Assembly (NCBI RefSeq): GCF_016735115.1
Contig: NZ_JAERQJ010000007.1
Location: 124,001 to 188,000 of the forward strand
Source: Aquimarina mytili
GTDB lineage: Bacteria > Bacteroidota > Bacteroidia > Flavobacteriales > Flavobacteriaceae
DNA: 64,000 nt
Direction: 5' to 3'
Both the position numbers and the translations under genes were made by a program. The notes below the pieces were generated by a model. That model made no database searches, was not told the origin of the DNA, and saw only the letters and a list, made by a program, of their open reading frames with translations. Position 1 is the first letter of the stretch. Each line of letters opens with the position of its first letter. Below, in pieces: positions 1-8,877 of this stretch.

Positions 1-669
1 TGCGTATAATTTCAGCATTTGTTTATAGGTTAAAATATCTGGACCACTAATATCAAAAGATTCATTGTAGCATTTTTTGTTACCCAATACTCCGGTCATA
101 AAGCTAAGAACATCTCTGATGGCTATAGGCTGGGTTTTGGTGTTTACCCATTTTGGCGTGATCATAATCGGTAATTTTTCACATAAATCACGAATAATTT
201 CAAAAGAAGAACTCCCAGAACCAACAATGATTCCGGAGCGCAATACGGTTAGATTGTAACTGCCTTTATATAAGGTTTCTTCTACATTTTTTCTGGACCA
301 TAAATGTTTAGAAAGATTTTTTTCATTTACAATTCCGCTTAAATAAACAACTTGTTTGATATTTGTATTCTCTACATAAGCATTGAAATTCTGAGCTGAT
401 ATTTCTTCTTTTTGATCAAAATCATGAGTAGAAGAGCTCATAGAGTGAATTAAGTAATACGCAAAATCAATGTTTTTTGGAAGTTTGTTTGGGTTTGGGT
501 TTTCAAGAAAGTCAATCTCTATGATCTCAATCTCATTCCTCATTTCTAAATCAATAGAAAGCCTATTTTTATCTCGAACACAGCAAATCACTTCGTGGCC
601 AGCTTCTAATAATAAAGGTAACAACCTCAATCCTATATATCCATTGGCTCCAGTAAGAAGAATACGCAT
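1..669 (-). CDS. NAD(P)-binding epimerase/dehydratase-like protein (partial, C-terminus beyond window)
   Basis: I read 223 codons without a stop, from an ATG at 669 to the window edge, so the C-terminus is missing. The N-terminus is a Rossmann nucleotide-binding motif (MRILLTGANGYIG), followed by a beta-alpha pattern typical of atypical SDR/NmrA-like epimerases. Later segments VVYLSGIVNE and LTVLRSGIIVGSGSS match the family's serine and substrate-loop regions. No signal peptide is seen, so it should be cytoplasmic. It lies 25 bp downstream of the GH53 gene on the same strand and is probably co-transcribed. Flavobacterial relatives often carry a C-terminal DUF2867-like domain, but that part is not in view. 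The substrate cannot be told. Confidence 0.8.
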   Translation of the reverse strand, partial: MRILLTGANGYIGLRLLPLLLEAGHEVICCVRDKNRLSIDLEMRNEIEIIEIDFLENPNPNKLPKNIDFAYYLIHSMSSSTHDFDQKEEISAQNFNAYVENTNIKQVVYLSGIVNEKNLSKHLWSRKNVEETLYKGSYNLTVLRSGIIVGSGSSSFEIIRDLCEKLPIMITPKWVNTKTQPIAIRDVLSFMTGVLGNKKCYNESFDISGPDILTYKQMLKLYA

Positions 670-694
670 TTTTTTAGTATAAGTTACGAAGAAA

Positions 695-1828
695 TTAATT
701 GTTTGTAAAAACTTCTATAGCTGGCAAAGCATTAAAATTAAAATCAAAAAGACATTGATTCTCCCAAGATGATCCATTGGTAGAAGTGTTTTCATTACCA
801 GTAAAAGCAATCCAATCTGGTGCCCAATAGCAAAAGCCAATTCCATGATTATTTGGAATATTTTTAAGAACATTTACTATCCATTTTAAATATTCTTTTT
901 GCCCATCTGGAGTAGCAGGAAATCTTGATAAAATTTGATCTTTTTGCCCTATAAAGTTGGTTTGGTTGTCATTCCAGTCAAAGGTAAATGGATATGATAT
1001 CTCGGTTAACAAAATATCTTTATTATAAGTAGTGGCTAGGTCATTAATATTATTTTGAAAATCGGTTAAATCCTTACCGTGAAATTGGGGGTAATATGAC
1101 AGTCCGATAATGTCATAATTACCTTTGTTTTCTTCAAATTTTTCAAAAAACAACTTTGCATCTTTAAATCCTGCTACATGAATCATAGTTTTAATAGTAC
1201 TATCTACTTCTTTTATTGCTGCATATGCTTCGTTAGATAACATTACGTAAAAAGACCAATTGTCAACAAATTCATCCCATACTTTTCCGTAATTCCATAA
1301 AAAGCCAGAATTAGTTTCGTTACCTATCTGAACAAAACTAGGAGGTGTTCCTTGATTTTTTAATTCTTGGATCACTTGTTTTGTATAGTTATAAACCGCA
1401 TTTTTTATTTCAGAGTTGGTCATGGTATTCCAGGACTTTGGAGGTATTTGGTTTCCAGGATCGGCCCACGTATCAGAATAATGAATGTCTAAAAGAAAAT
1501 CTGCGTTTTTCGATTTGATCTTTAAGGCATATTCTTTTACTTTTTCCAAAGAGTTTATTCCATTTTCTGGAGTATGCCATAGACGTAAACGTATTAGATT
1601 TGTTCCTTTGGAAGTAACATATTCTAGTATATCAACAGGATTTCCTTCTTGATCATTATAATTTAAATTATAAGATTGCAATTCAGACTGAAATGATAAA
1701 TCCATTCCGGTATAGAACGTTTTTTCTTCTATAGGATTAAGATTTATAGCCTCTTCTGGCTTAACATCATCACCAGAACATCCTATACATAGTAAAAGCC
1801 ATAAAAATGAAGTAGCAGTTTTTTTCAT
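695..1828 (-). CDS. Arabinogalactan endo-beta-1,4-galactanase, GH53 lipoprotein
   Basis: A 377-residue protein of usual GH53 length. GH53 enzymes cut beta-1,4-galactan side chains of pectin-type arabinogalactan. The N-terminus is a lipoprotein signal (LLLCIGCSGDD, lipid Cys near residue 17), so it should be anchored in an outer membrane. Family motifs are present: RLRLWHTP (81-88), DIHYSDTWADPG (114-125), QIGNE with likely acid/base E171, and LLTEISYP with likely nucleophile E276. FCYWAPDW near the end is also typical. It overlaps the upstream gene by 4 bp (ATGA), which suggests translational coupling. No SusC/SusD genes are next to it, so it is not part of a standard PUL in this window. Confidence 0.9.
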   Translation of the reverse strand: MKKTATSFLWLLLCIGCSGDDVKPEEAINLNPIEEKTFYTGMDLSFQSELQSYNLNYNDQEGNPVDILEYVTSKGTNLIRLRLWHTPENGINSLEKVKEYALKIKSKNADFLLDIHYSDTWADPGNQIPPKSWNTMTNSEIKNAVYNYTKQVIQELKNQGTPPSFVQIGNETNSGFLWNYGKVWDEFVDNWSFYVMLSNEAYAAIKEVDSTIKTMIHVAGFKDAKLFFEKFEENKGNYDIIGLSYYPQFHGKDLTDFQNNINDLATTYNKDILLTEISYPFTFDWNDNQTNFIGQKDQILSRFPATPDGQKEYLKWIVNVLKNIPNNHGIGFCYWAPDWIAFTGNENTSTNGSSWENQCLFDFNFNALPAIEVFTNN

Positions 1829-2256
1829 AAATCCTGGATGTTTGTTTTTTGATGATCTGTTTTGTAGTTCAGTATTTTCTTAACGAATGCATTGATTGCT
1901 TTGTCTTTTTTGGAAACTCTAAATTTTATAAAATAATGATCTATATAGATTGAATATTCTTCAGCCTTGCCCTTGTAAAGATTTAGTTTATAATAGGGAA
2001 TTACCAAAAGATACGTTTCTAGGCGTACACCAAAACCAACCAAAATTCCCTTTGGACGTAGCTCTATATTGCATGTTTTAATACTGTTGTCTAGAATTAG
2101 TAAATTGTGTATTTGTATGCTACTTCCGGTAATATGAAGTTTAGGTGATCCAATTCCGTTAAGTTTTAGTCGCTCTATTAATGAAAACGGGGGTCCAACC
2201 TTATCATTAATTTTTCGAGTTAACTCTGGGTCTTTATAGGAGTTATTAACCAGCAT
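1825..2256 (-). CDS. Conserved hypothetical protein upstream of the GH53 gene
   Basis: A 143-residue protein I do not recognise. There is no signal peptide or membrane segment. The central part (about 50-115) is rich in alternating hydrophobic residues and looks like an all-beta domain (ELRPKGILVGFGVRLE, then LLVIPYYKLNLYKG), with a short basic helix at the C-terminus (KAINAFVKKILNYK). This layout recalls small PH-like folds, but that is only an impression. It is the first gene of a minus-strand unit with the galactanase (4 bp overlap) and the epimerase-like gene. It is divergent from argS, with a 140 bp shared upstream region. Confidence 0.65.
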   Translation of the reverse strand: MLVNNSYKDPELTRKINDKVGPPFSLIERLKLNGIGSPKLHITGSSIQIHNLLILDNSIKTCNIELRPKGILVGFGVRLETYLLVIPYYKLNLYKGKAEEYSIYIDHYFIKFRVSKKDKAINAFVKKILNYKTDHQKTNIQDL

Positions 2257-2318
2257 TCTTTTTTACTAAAGATAACGAAATCGTATTAAAACACGTAGTG
2301 AGAGACTATTATTTCTAT

Positions 2319-2326
2319 TATCTTTG
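2319..2326 (+). promoter_or_regulatory. Bacteroidota -7 promoter element for argS
   Basis: TATCTTTG matches the Bacteroidota sigma-A -7 consensus TAnnTTTG. It lies 71 bp before the argS ATG. No clear -33 TTTG is visible at the usual distance. Confidence 0.5.
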
Positions 2327-2347
2327 CAGCTTAATTAAGTGAAACTT

Positions 2348-2367
2348 ATCCCGCTGCAGAGCGGGAT
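2348..2367 (+). repeat. Short palindrome in the argS leader (copy 1 of a dispersed element)
   Basis: ATCCCGCT-GCAG-AGCGGGAT is a perfect 8 bp stem with a 4-base loop, located between the argS promoter element and its ATG (29 bp before it). The same stem with loop GTAG occurs at 24477-24496 in front of cdaA. It is not followed by a T-run in the argS direction, so it is not an ordinary terminator. Confidence 0.75.
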
Positions 2368-2396
2368 CTTATTTTAATGATCTTTTATTTATCAAT

Positions 2397-4175
2397 ATGA
2401 GTTTACAACATACCATTTCAGAACATGTAAAAACAGCGATACAAGAATTGTATAGTGCTGATCTGGAATCTGTAGAATTACAAGCTACTCGAAAAGAATT
2501 TGAAGGGGATATTACCGTAGTGATATTTCCAATGCTTCGTATAGTTAAAGGAAATCCTGTTCAAATAGGAGAAGCAGTAGGTAAGCATCTTGTAAACAAT
2601 GTAGATGAAATTAAGGGCTATAATGTTGTAAAAGGGTTTCTAAACCTTGTAATTTCAGATTCTTATTACCTTGATTTTTTTGCAAGTATAAAAGATGATG
2701 GTCGCTTTGGATATGGTACCGCTAAAGAAGGGGATAAAGCTGTAATGGTCGAATATTCATCTCCGAATACCAATAAGCCATTGCACTTAGGTCATGTTAG
2801 AAACATTCTTTTAGGATATGCTGTAGCCGAAATTATTAAGGCTAGTGGGAAAAAGGTGTATAAAACCCAAATTATAAACGATAGGGGGATACATATTTGT
2901 AAAAGTATGCTTGCCTGGCAAAAATTTGGTGAGGGAGAAACTCCAGAATCTACTGGGCTAAAAGGAGATAAACTTGTAGGTAACTACTATGTAAAGTTTG
3001 ATCAGATATATAAAACTCAAATAGAAGAATTGGTAGCTCAAGGAAAAGCTAAAGAAGAAGCTAAAAAAGAAGCGCCAATCTTAATTGAAGCCCAGGAAAT
3101 GCTGCGTAAATGGGAAACTGCCGATCCAGAAGTGGTTAAACTCTGGAAAATGATGAATGAATGGGTATATGAAGGATTTGATCAAACCTATAAAACTATT
3201 GGGGTAAATTTTGATAGCTATTATTATGAAAGTAATACCTATTTGTTAGGAAAAGATAACATTGAAGAAGGTCTTACAAAGGGGGTTTTCTTCAAAAAAG
3301 AAGATGGATCTGTATGGTGCGATCTAACCGATGAAGGACTTGATGAAAAATTAGTATTGCGTAGCGACGGTACGGCTGTATACATGACACAGGATATAGG
3401 TACTGCCATACAACGGGTTAAAGATAATCCTGATGTAGGTGGAATGATTTATACTGTTGGTAATGAACAAGATTATCATTTTAAAGTACTGTTTTTAATT
3501 TTAAAGAAGTTAGGATATGACTGGGCAAAGCATTTACATCACTTAAGCTATGGTATGGTAGATTTACCAAGTGGTAAAATGAAGAGTAGGGAAGGTACCG
3601 TGGTAGATGCAGATGATTTGATGGTCGAAATGACTGAAACCGCAGAAGAAGCTTCAAAAGAGTTAGGGAAATTAGAAGGATATAGCGAAGAAGAAAAACA
3701 AGAGATATACAAAACTATTGGTTTAGGGTCTTTGAAATATTATATACTTAAAGTAGATCCTAAAAAAAGAATTCTTTTTAATCCAGAAGAATCTGTTGAT
3801 TTAAAAGGAAATACAGGATCATTTATTCAATATACCTATGCAAGGATACAAGCGATTCTTCGTAAAGCAGATTTTGATTATACAAAAGCATGTAATGATA
3901 TAACGCTTCAGCCTAAAGAAAAAGAACTCATTAAGCAGCTTGAACTGTATCCTGAGATTATACAAAATGCAGCAGATGAGCTCAGTCCTGCAATAGTTGC
4001 GAATTATACATATGATCTGGTAAAAAGTTATAATTCCTTCTTTCAGAATGTTCCCATATTTGGGGCCGATTCTGATCAGGAAAAAAACTTTAGAGTACAA
4101 CTTTCAAACTCTGTAGGAAATACAATTAAATCTGCATTTCAACTATTAGGAATAAATGTTCCTGATCGAATGTAA
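2397..4175 (+). CDS. argS: Arginyl-tRNA synthetase
   Basis: A 592-residue class I aminoacyl-tRNA synthetase that charges tRNA(Arg) with arginine in the cytoplasm. The N-terminal Arg-tRNA-synthetase domain (about 5-90) precedes the catalytic core. The core holds the HIGH-type motif PLHLGH (about 128-133) in the context SSPNTNKPLHLGHVRN. The KMSKS-type loop appears as KMKSREG (about 393-399), the usual form for this family. A C-terminal anticodon-binding domain (DALR type) runs from about residue 470 to the end. Length is standard for Bacteroidota. The gene stands alone behind a TAnnTTTG promoter, with a palindrome in its leader. Confidence 0.97.
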   Translation: MSLQHTISEHVKTAIQELYSADLESVELQATRKEFEGDITVVIFPMLRIVKGNPVQIGEAVGKHLVNNVDEIKGYNVVKGFLNLVISDSYYLDFFASIKDDGRFGYGTAKEGDKAVMVEYSSPNTNKPLHLGHVRNILLGYAVAEIIKASGKKVYKTQIINDRGIHICKSMLAWQKFGEGETPESTGLKGDKLVGNYYVKFDQIYKTQIEELVAQGKAKEEAKKEAPILIEAQEMLRKWETADPEVVKLWKMMNEWVYEGFDQTYKTIGVNFDSYYYESNTYLLGKDNIEEGLTKGVFFKKEDGSVWCDLTDEGLDEKLVLRSDGTAVYMTQDIGTAIQRVKDNPDVGGMIYTVGNEQDYHFKVLFLILKKLGYDWAKHLHHLSYGMVDLPSGKMKSREGTVVDADDLMVEMTETAEEASKELGKLEGYSEEEKQEIYKTIGLGSLKYYILKVDPKKRILFNPEESVDLKGNTGSFIQYTYARIQAILRKADFDYTKACNDITLQPKEKELIKQLELYPEIIQNAADELSPAIVANYTYDLVKSYNSFFQNVPIFGADSDQEKNFRVQLSNSVGNTIKSAFQLLGINVPDRM

Positions 4176-4318
4176 TCAGACCTGGTTTGACCTTTTAATA
4201 TGTAATTATTGTTGATTAAATATACCATATGTCTAAAATTTAGTGATTTTAGCCATAATGAGTTGAAAAAATAGAGGTTAGCTGTTGTATAAGTTGTCAG
4301 TTTTTATATTTTAGTAGT

Positions 4319-4786
4319 ATGAAGCATCGAATAAGTAGAGCAACTGATATCGATTTACCGTTAATGCAACGTTTATTTTATCAAACGGTGACTACTTATG
4401 GTTCAATGTTATTTACAAAATCTGAGATTAAAATATATTCTCGATTGGCTACAAATAAATTGTACTGGCAAAAAAAGTTTAAAAAAGACTTTATTTATAA
4501 TGCAAAGCTGAATGGAGAAATAGTAGGATCCTTTTCAATGGATACGTTTGGGAACATTGAATATGTTTTTGTACATCAGAATTATCAAGGGCATGGCATT
4601 GCAACAGACTTATATAAAACCATAGAAGAAGTAGCTAAACAAAATAATATCAATACGCTTACGACTCAGATCAATATCTTTACCAAACCTTTTTTTGAAA
4701 AAAGTGGATTTGAGATTATTAAGAATGAAGTAGAGGTTGTTGGAGGAGAAAAAATTGTAAGCTATAGTGGGGTAAAAAAAATCTAA
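4319..4786 (+). CDS. GNAT family N-acetyltransferase
   Basis: A 155-residue single-domain GNAT protein. The acetyl-CoA loop is visible in VFVHQNYQGHGIATDLYKTI (about 87-106), a Q-x-x-G-x-G/A motif. It is followed by the beta5 strand and the PFFEKSGFE segment that is common near the C-terminus of this family. No membrane or signal segment is present. Such enzymes transfer an acetyl group to small amines or protein N-termini, and the substrate cannot be told here. The stop codon overlaps the convergent TonB receptor gene by 4 bp. Confidence 0.85.
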   Translation: MKHRISRATDIDLPLMQRLFYQTVTTYGSMLFTKSEIKIYSRLATNKLYWQKKFKKDFIYNAKLNGEIVGSFSMDTFGNIEYVFVHQNYQGHGIATDLYKTIEEVAKQNNINTLTTQINIFTKPFFEKSGFEIIKNEVEVVGGEKIVSYSGVKKI

Positions 4787-7299
4787 AAGTTTATTCGGAC
4801 TACGGCGTTAGGGGTAAACCCTAATCCAAATTCTTTAATTTCTTCTACATTGTTTTCAGAATTTATTTTATAGTAATCATTAACCGTATTTTTTTTACTC
4901 AATATATTCCATATTGAAATCCCTGCAAGTCCGGTGATTTTTTTTCCTAATTTGAAATTATAAGTAGCCGAAGCATCCCAACGGATATAGTCATCTAGTG
5001 TGTCACTGTTTGGATCTTGATAGTTAATGATGTTACTTTCTATTTCGTTACCGGGAATAGGTCTGGTGGTTGGCTTGCCGCTATGCCAATTTAAACCACT
5101 TGAGAGTTTAAGTTTTTCTAATGTGTATGTAACGGCTAGATTGATATTATGAGTTATGTCTATGTTATTCGGAAAATCAATCTCAAATAAATTATTAAAA
5201 GTATAATCGCTTTTACCATACGAATAGCTAAACCAAGTACTGAAGCTTTTAAACCTTTTATTGATTAAAAAATCAATTCCTTTTACGGTGTAACTTCCAT
5301 GGTCTTGTGAAAATTCAAATTGATTTTGAAACCCTTGACTTTGGGTTATGATGCCATCAACATTTTTATAATACAGTTCAGAGCTAATTAACCAATTATT
5401 ATGATTGTAACTTAGTCCAAGCGATATTTGCTTGCTTTTAAGAACAGGAATATTTTGCTCATTAGAAAGTACCCATTTCCGGTTTTCTACGCCTAAAAAA
5501 TCATTCTGAGATTCAATAATTTGAGAAGTTACCTGGCTTTTTAACTCCCCAAGAGCTTCAATTGTAAAATGATTATAAAATCTGTGATTAAAACTTATGC
5601 GGGGTTCAAATACATAATCATTAAGCTTGTCAAAATGATTAATACGAGCGCCTAGATTAAGATGGGTGTTGTTATTCTTTGATTTATATTCAATTTCAGA
5701 AAAGATGCTATTTGTGCGAATTACTTCTTTAGTCAAATCCCTAAATGTGGGGTTGTTTACATCTCTTAGATTAGATATACCAGTCTCATTAAATTGATAC
5801 CCGGTTTTAAGATTGAAATGTCTATTTAGCTTGAGCAGATTATTTACTTTAATACCGTTTTCTAATACTTCGTTTTCTTGTAATAAACGCTGATCATTTA
5901 TTATATCCGAATTTATCGCTTCAAGTCCATAATTGGTACCATAAATTAACACTTCACTTTTAAAAGAATCATTCCAGTTTCTTTGGTATGAGATGCCGGC
6001 CGCGCTATTATTTTGTTTGATACTACTTTCTCTAGTGATATTGATTTGATCAATTAAGGTGTTTTCTTGGAAAATAAGATTGTTTCTTATAATTAAGGCG
6101 TTAATTTTTAATAGATCTTTTGGACTTAACTGATACAACCATCGTAAACTGGCATCATAGAAAGAAAACTCATCATCCGTATTAAAGATGTTTTCAGTTG
6201 TATTTACAACTTCAGAATCTTGAAATACTTTGTCAAAAAATTGAGAATAGGTGGGGGTTTCCACAAGTTCGCTTATAGATTTTCTTACCGATAGTTGCAA
6301 TGATGATCTTTTACCTAAAGGGGTATCAATGTATGCATCAGCGCTTATCATGTTTATTCCTAAACTTGCATCTAGAGTTTGATTAATTTCATTTGTTGTG
6401 CTCATGGCTATAACACTAGATACACCATCACCATATGTAGCACTAGTACCATTTTTGATAAGCTGAACATTCTTGGTTAAATATGGATTAAATGCCGAGA
6501 TTAAACCAAAAAAATGTCCAGATTGGTACATTTTGATGCCATCCCAGAGAATAAGGTTTTGATCATTGGTTCCACCTCTAACATTAATATCAGATACCGT
6601 TTCTTCTACGCTTAATATACCTGGAAGTGCTTGTATGGTTTGTAATAAATCCGGTTCGATAAGTCCGGGTAATATACCAAAATCATTGTAGTCAATAATG
6701 ATCGATCCATCAGATTTTTTGTCAATTCCTTTTACCAAATAATCGTTGAGAATTACTTCGGTTAAATACTGTACTTCTGGAGTAAGGTATATTACTGTAC
6801 ATGGAGTCTTTAAAAGATCTTTGGCTGGAATCAATAAAGTCTTATAGCCTATGTAATTAATCTTTATGAGTGTTTTTGAGTTTTCAATAATAAGACTAAA
6901 TGTTCCATTTTCATCGCTTATAGTAGAATCCGTTTTTGTTTGAATCGTTGCACTTGCCAAGATTTTATTATCAATTAGGGATTGTATAACCCCGCAGATT
7001 TTATTTTTTTTAATTTTTCGACTTAGAGCAATGTCTTTTTCATTTAAAAAAGTATACGCTAAGGGAGTATTACTCCTTAAATATTCAATTGTTTTTTTTA
7101 GATCTAATGTGTCAGAAGGATTTTGTATTTGTATTCCTTCTATGTCTTCATCTACATAAGTAAAACGACAATTAAATTTTTCTTGAACCTGATTTAGTAT
7201 TGAAAAAAGTGTGGATGTATCTGTATCAGACTGTGAGTATGTCTGGTAACTGGTAAAAAAAATGACAATAAGTATAGTTGTGATTTTGGTTTTGATCAC
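4783..7299 (-). CDS. TonB-dependent outer membrane receptor with STN domain (FecA-like)
   Basis: An 838-residue receptor. The order is: signal peptide (1-22), an STN secretin/TonB short N-terminal domain (about 28-93) used to signal to a FecR protein, a carboxypeptidase-regulatory-like beta-sandwich (about 100-165, ICGVIQSL...NYIGYKTL), a plug (about 210-310, with NVRGGTNDQNLILWDGI and GTSATYGDGVSS), and a beta-barrel ending in an aromatic residue (VVRINF). The start codon overlaps the upstream fecR-like gene by 4 bp, so sigma factor, anti-sigma and receptor form one cassette. It is shorter than glycan SusC proteins and has no SusD partner, so the ligand is unknown; a siderophore-like or other small ligand is possible. 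Confidence 0.9.
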   Translation of the reverse strand: MIKTKITTILIVIFFTSYQTYSQSDTDTSTLFSILNQVQEKFNCRFTYVDEDIEGIQIQNPSDTLDLKKTIEYLRSNTPLAYTFLNEKDIALSRKIKKNKICGVIQSLIDNKILASATIQTKTDSTISDENGTFSLIIENSKTLIKINYIGYKTLLIPAKDLLKTPCTVIYLTPEVQYLTEVILNDYLVKGIDKKSDGSIIIDYNDFGILPGLIEPDLLQTIQALPGILSVEETVSDINVRGGTNDQNLILWDGIKMYQSGHFFGLISAFNPYLTKNVQLIKNGTSATYGDGVSSVIAMSTTNEINQTLDASLGINMISADAYIDTPLGKRSSLQLSVRKSISELVETPTYSQFFDKVFQDSEVVNTTENIFNTDDEFSFYDASLRWLYQLSPKDLLKINALIIRNNLIFQENTLIDQINITRESSIKQNNSAAGISYQRNWNDSFKSEVLIYGTNYGLEAINSDIINDQRLLQENEVLENGIKVNNLLKLNRHFNLKTGYQFNETGISNLRDVNNPTFRDLTKEVIRTNSIFSEIEYKSKNNNTHLNLGARINHFDKLNDYVFEPRISFNHRFYNHFTIEALGELKSQVTSQIIESQNDFLGVENRKWVLSNEQNIPVLKSKQISLGLSYNHNNWLISSELYYKNVDGIITQSQGFQNQFEFSQDHGSYTVKGIDFLINKRFKSFSTWFSYSYGKSDYTFNNLFEIDFPNNIDITHNINLAVTYTLEKLKLSSGLNWHSGKPTTRPIPGNEIESNIINYQDPNSDTLDDYIRWDASATYNFKLGKKITGLAGISIWNILSKKNTVNDYYKINSENNVEEIKEFGLGFTPNAVVRINF

Positions 7300-8207
7300 T
7301 CTTTATACAGGGTTATGTTGTTGTTATCAATCTTATATTTTAAACGCATTGGTATGGTTATAGATTGTAATGCGGTTTCAATATTTGAATGTACAAAATT
7401 ACCAGTAAAAAGTTTATCTTGATCTATGTTTTTTGCAATAATTGTTACATTATATTGTCTTTCAAATTCTTTAAGGATATAAGAATAGGGTGTGCTATGA
7501 AACGAACTTAGGTTATTAATCCAATCCGGTTTTACAAGCGAAGTTGTAGTGTTTACAATGTTATTGTTTTGTACCTTAAAAACAGAACCGGCAGGTAGTT
7601 TAATTGTATTTTTGTTGTACGTAACACTTACTAATCCTTCATAACAAACGACCTCAAAATAATGCTCTCTTTGCTTTACATTAAATTCTGTGCCCAGTAC
7701 ACTAATAATACCGGATGAGGTATGTACGTCAAATGTTTTCCCCTTAGCAACTTTAAAATAGGCTTCTCCTTCTAACTCGATTTTCCGATTGTCCTCCCAA
7801 TTTTTTTCCTTATATCGTATTGATGAAAGCGCATTAAGTTGTACTGAAGATTGATCTGGAAGTTCGATCGATGTTTTTTGCCCCGCTATAGTATTTGTAA
7901 TAGTATCTGAATTATAGAATGCCATAAAATATGTCCCTATACCTAAAATAAAAATAGCGGCGATTCTGATTAAAAAATTAATAGGAAACTTTTTTGTAGT
8001 ATCTATACTTCTCTGCTCTTGTGTTAAAGAAACTTTTAGGTCTTGTAAATTTTCCTCAATGTTATATTTTGGAGCTTTGAAACTCTTGGCATTCGAAGAA
8101 ATCTTTTCATAAGAATCATAGGCGTCTAAATTCTTAAACGCCTTTAATTCTTCGCGGGTTAGCTGTTCATGATCTAACCACTTTGTAATGAGATCTTTCT
8201 TTTTCAT
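7296..8207 (-). CDS. FecR-family anti-sigma factor
   Basis: A 303-residue inner-membrane anti-sigma regulator. It has a cytoplasmic N-terminal helical part (1-75), one membrane helix (about 77-97), a periplasmic FecR domain (about 105-200, with GTEFNVK and YEGLVSV), and a C-terminal DUF4974 domain (about 232-300) that contacts the receptor STN domain in known systems. It sits between the ECF sigma gene and the TonB receptor, 71 bp downstream of the sigma gene and overlapping the receptor gene by 4 bp. By family knowledge it would hold the sigma factor inactive until the receptor binds its ligand. Confidence 0.93.
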   Translation of the reverse strand: MKKKDLITKWLDHEQLTREELKAFKNLDAYDSYEKISSNAKSFKAPKYNIEENLQDLKVSLTQEQRSIDTTKKFPINFLIRIAAIFILGIGTYFMAFYNSDTITNTIAGQKTSIELPDQSSVQLNALSSIRYKEKNWEDNRKIELEGEAYFKVAKGKTFDVHTSSGIISVLGTEFNVKQREHYFEVVCYEGLVSVTYNKNTIKLPAGSVFKVQNNNIVNTTTSLVKPDWINNLSSFHSTPYSYILKEFERQYNVTIIAKNIDQDKLFTGNFVHSNIETALQSITIPMRLKYKIDNNNITLYKE

Positions 8208-8278
8208 AACAAGATTTCTGTATATATAACAATTATCAATTAAAAATTCCTACCCTAGTTTACATTAAGTTGCTTGTT

Positions 8279-8794
8279 TTATAAACCATCAATGTCTTTT
8301 CTTAGCTTTTCTAAAGCACCATATATTCTTTTTTCTACTGCTTTTCTTGAGATTCCAAGGTAGTTTGCAATTTCTTTATGTTTTTTACCCTCAACCCGAT
8401 TGAGAAGAAAAGCTACTCGTTGAGCTTCAGTAAGATTAGAAAGGGCTTTTTGATATTTTAGTAGGTATTCTTTTTCTTGCAGAATAAACTCTGGATCCTC
8501 ACTAGTTCTATCATTATGGTCGATTTGTTGAAATTTTAGCTTTACTTTATTGTGTTTAATCTGGTTTAAGGATAGGTTGTTTGCCACAGTAAACAAGAAG
8601 CTTTTAGCTTTCTGCAGCGAAATTTTTTTACAATTATCCCATAGTTTTATAAACGCCTCCTGTACTTTGTCTTTTGGATCAATATGTTCTCCATATTTGT
8701 AATATATGAAGTCATGCAATTCTTGCGAATGTTTCTTGAAAAGCCCTGCGAATAATTTTTCTTCACAAACATCCTTGAATAAGTCTTTAGGCAT
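8279..8794 (-). CDS. ECF RNA polymerase sigma-70 factor (FecI-like)
   Basis: A 171-residue ECF sigma factor. Region 2 spans about 15-80 (IYYKYGEHIDPKDKVQEAF, KSFLFTVANNLSLNQIK) and region 4 spans about 115-165 (LTEAQRVAFLLNRVEG, EIANYLGISRKAVEKRI). I place the start at 8794 (MPKDLF) because the in-frame ATG at 8830 would add a hydrophobic run (MLFFLILTKILIM) that is foreign to sigma factors. It heads a minus-strand cassette with the FecR-like anti-sigma and STN receptor genes. It is divergent from the lipoprotein/FAS1 genes, which are candidate targets. Confidence 0.92.
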   Translation of the reverse strand: MPKDLFKDVCEEKLFAGLFKKHSQELHDFIYYKYGEHIDPKDKVQEAFIKLWDNCKKISLQKAKSFLFTVANNLSLNQIKHNKVKLKFQQIDHNDRTSEDPEFILQEKEYLLKYQKALSNLTEAQRVAFLLNRVEGKKHKEIANYLGISRKAVEKRIYGALEKLRKDIDGL

Positions 8795-8877
8795 TATTAG
8801 TATTTTTGTTAAAATTAAAAAAAATAACATTGATGCGTAGGAATTTGTGGAAGTATGTTGTTATTATTTAAATTATA

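Noticed and set aside
3819..4100. 93-codon frame opposite argS
   Set aside because: Fully inside the argS coding region and rich in Cys/Ile/Tyr in a pattern typical of an antisense shadow.
8795..8830. Upstream start of the ECF sigma factor at 8830
   Set aside because: It would add a hydrophobic stretch (MLFFLILTKILI) that sigma factors lack; 8794 gives the normal N-terminus.
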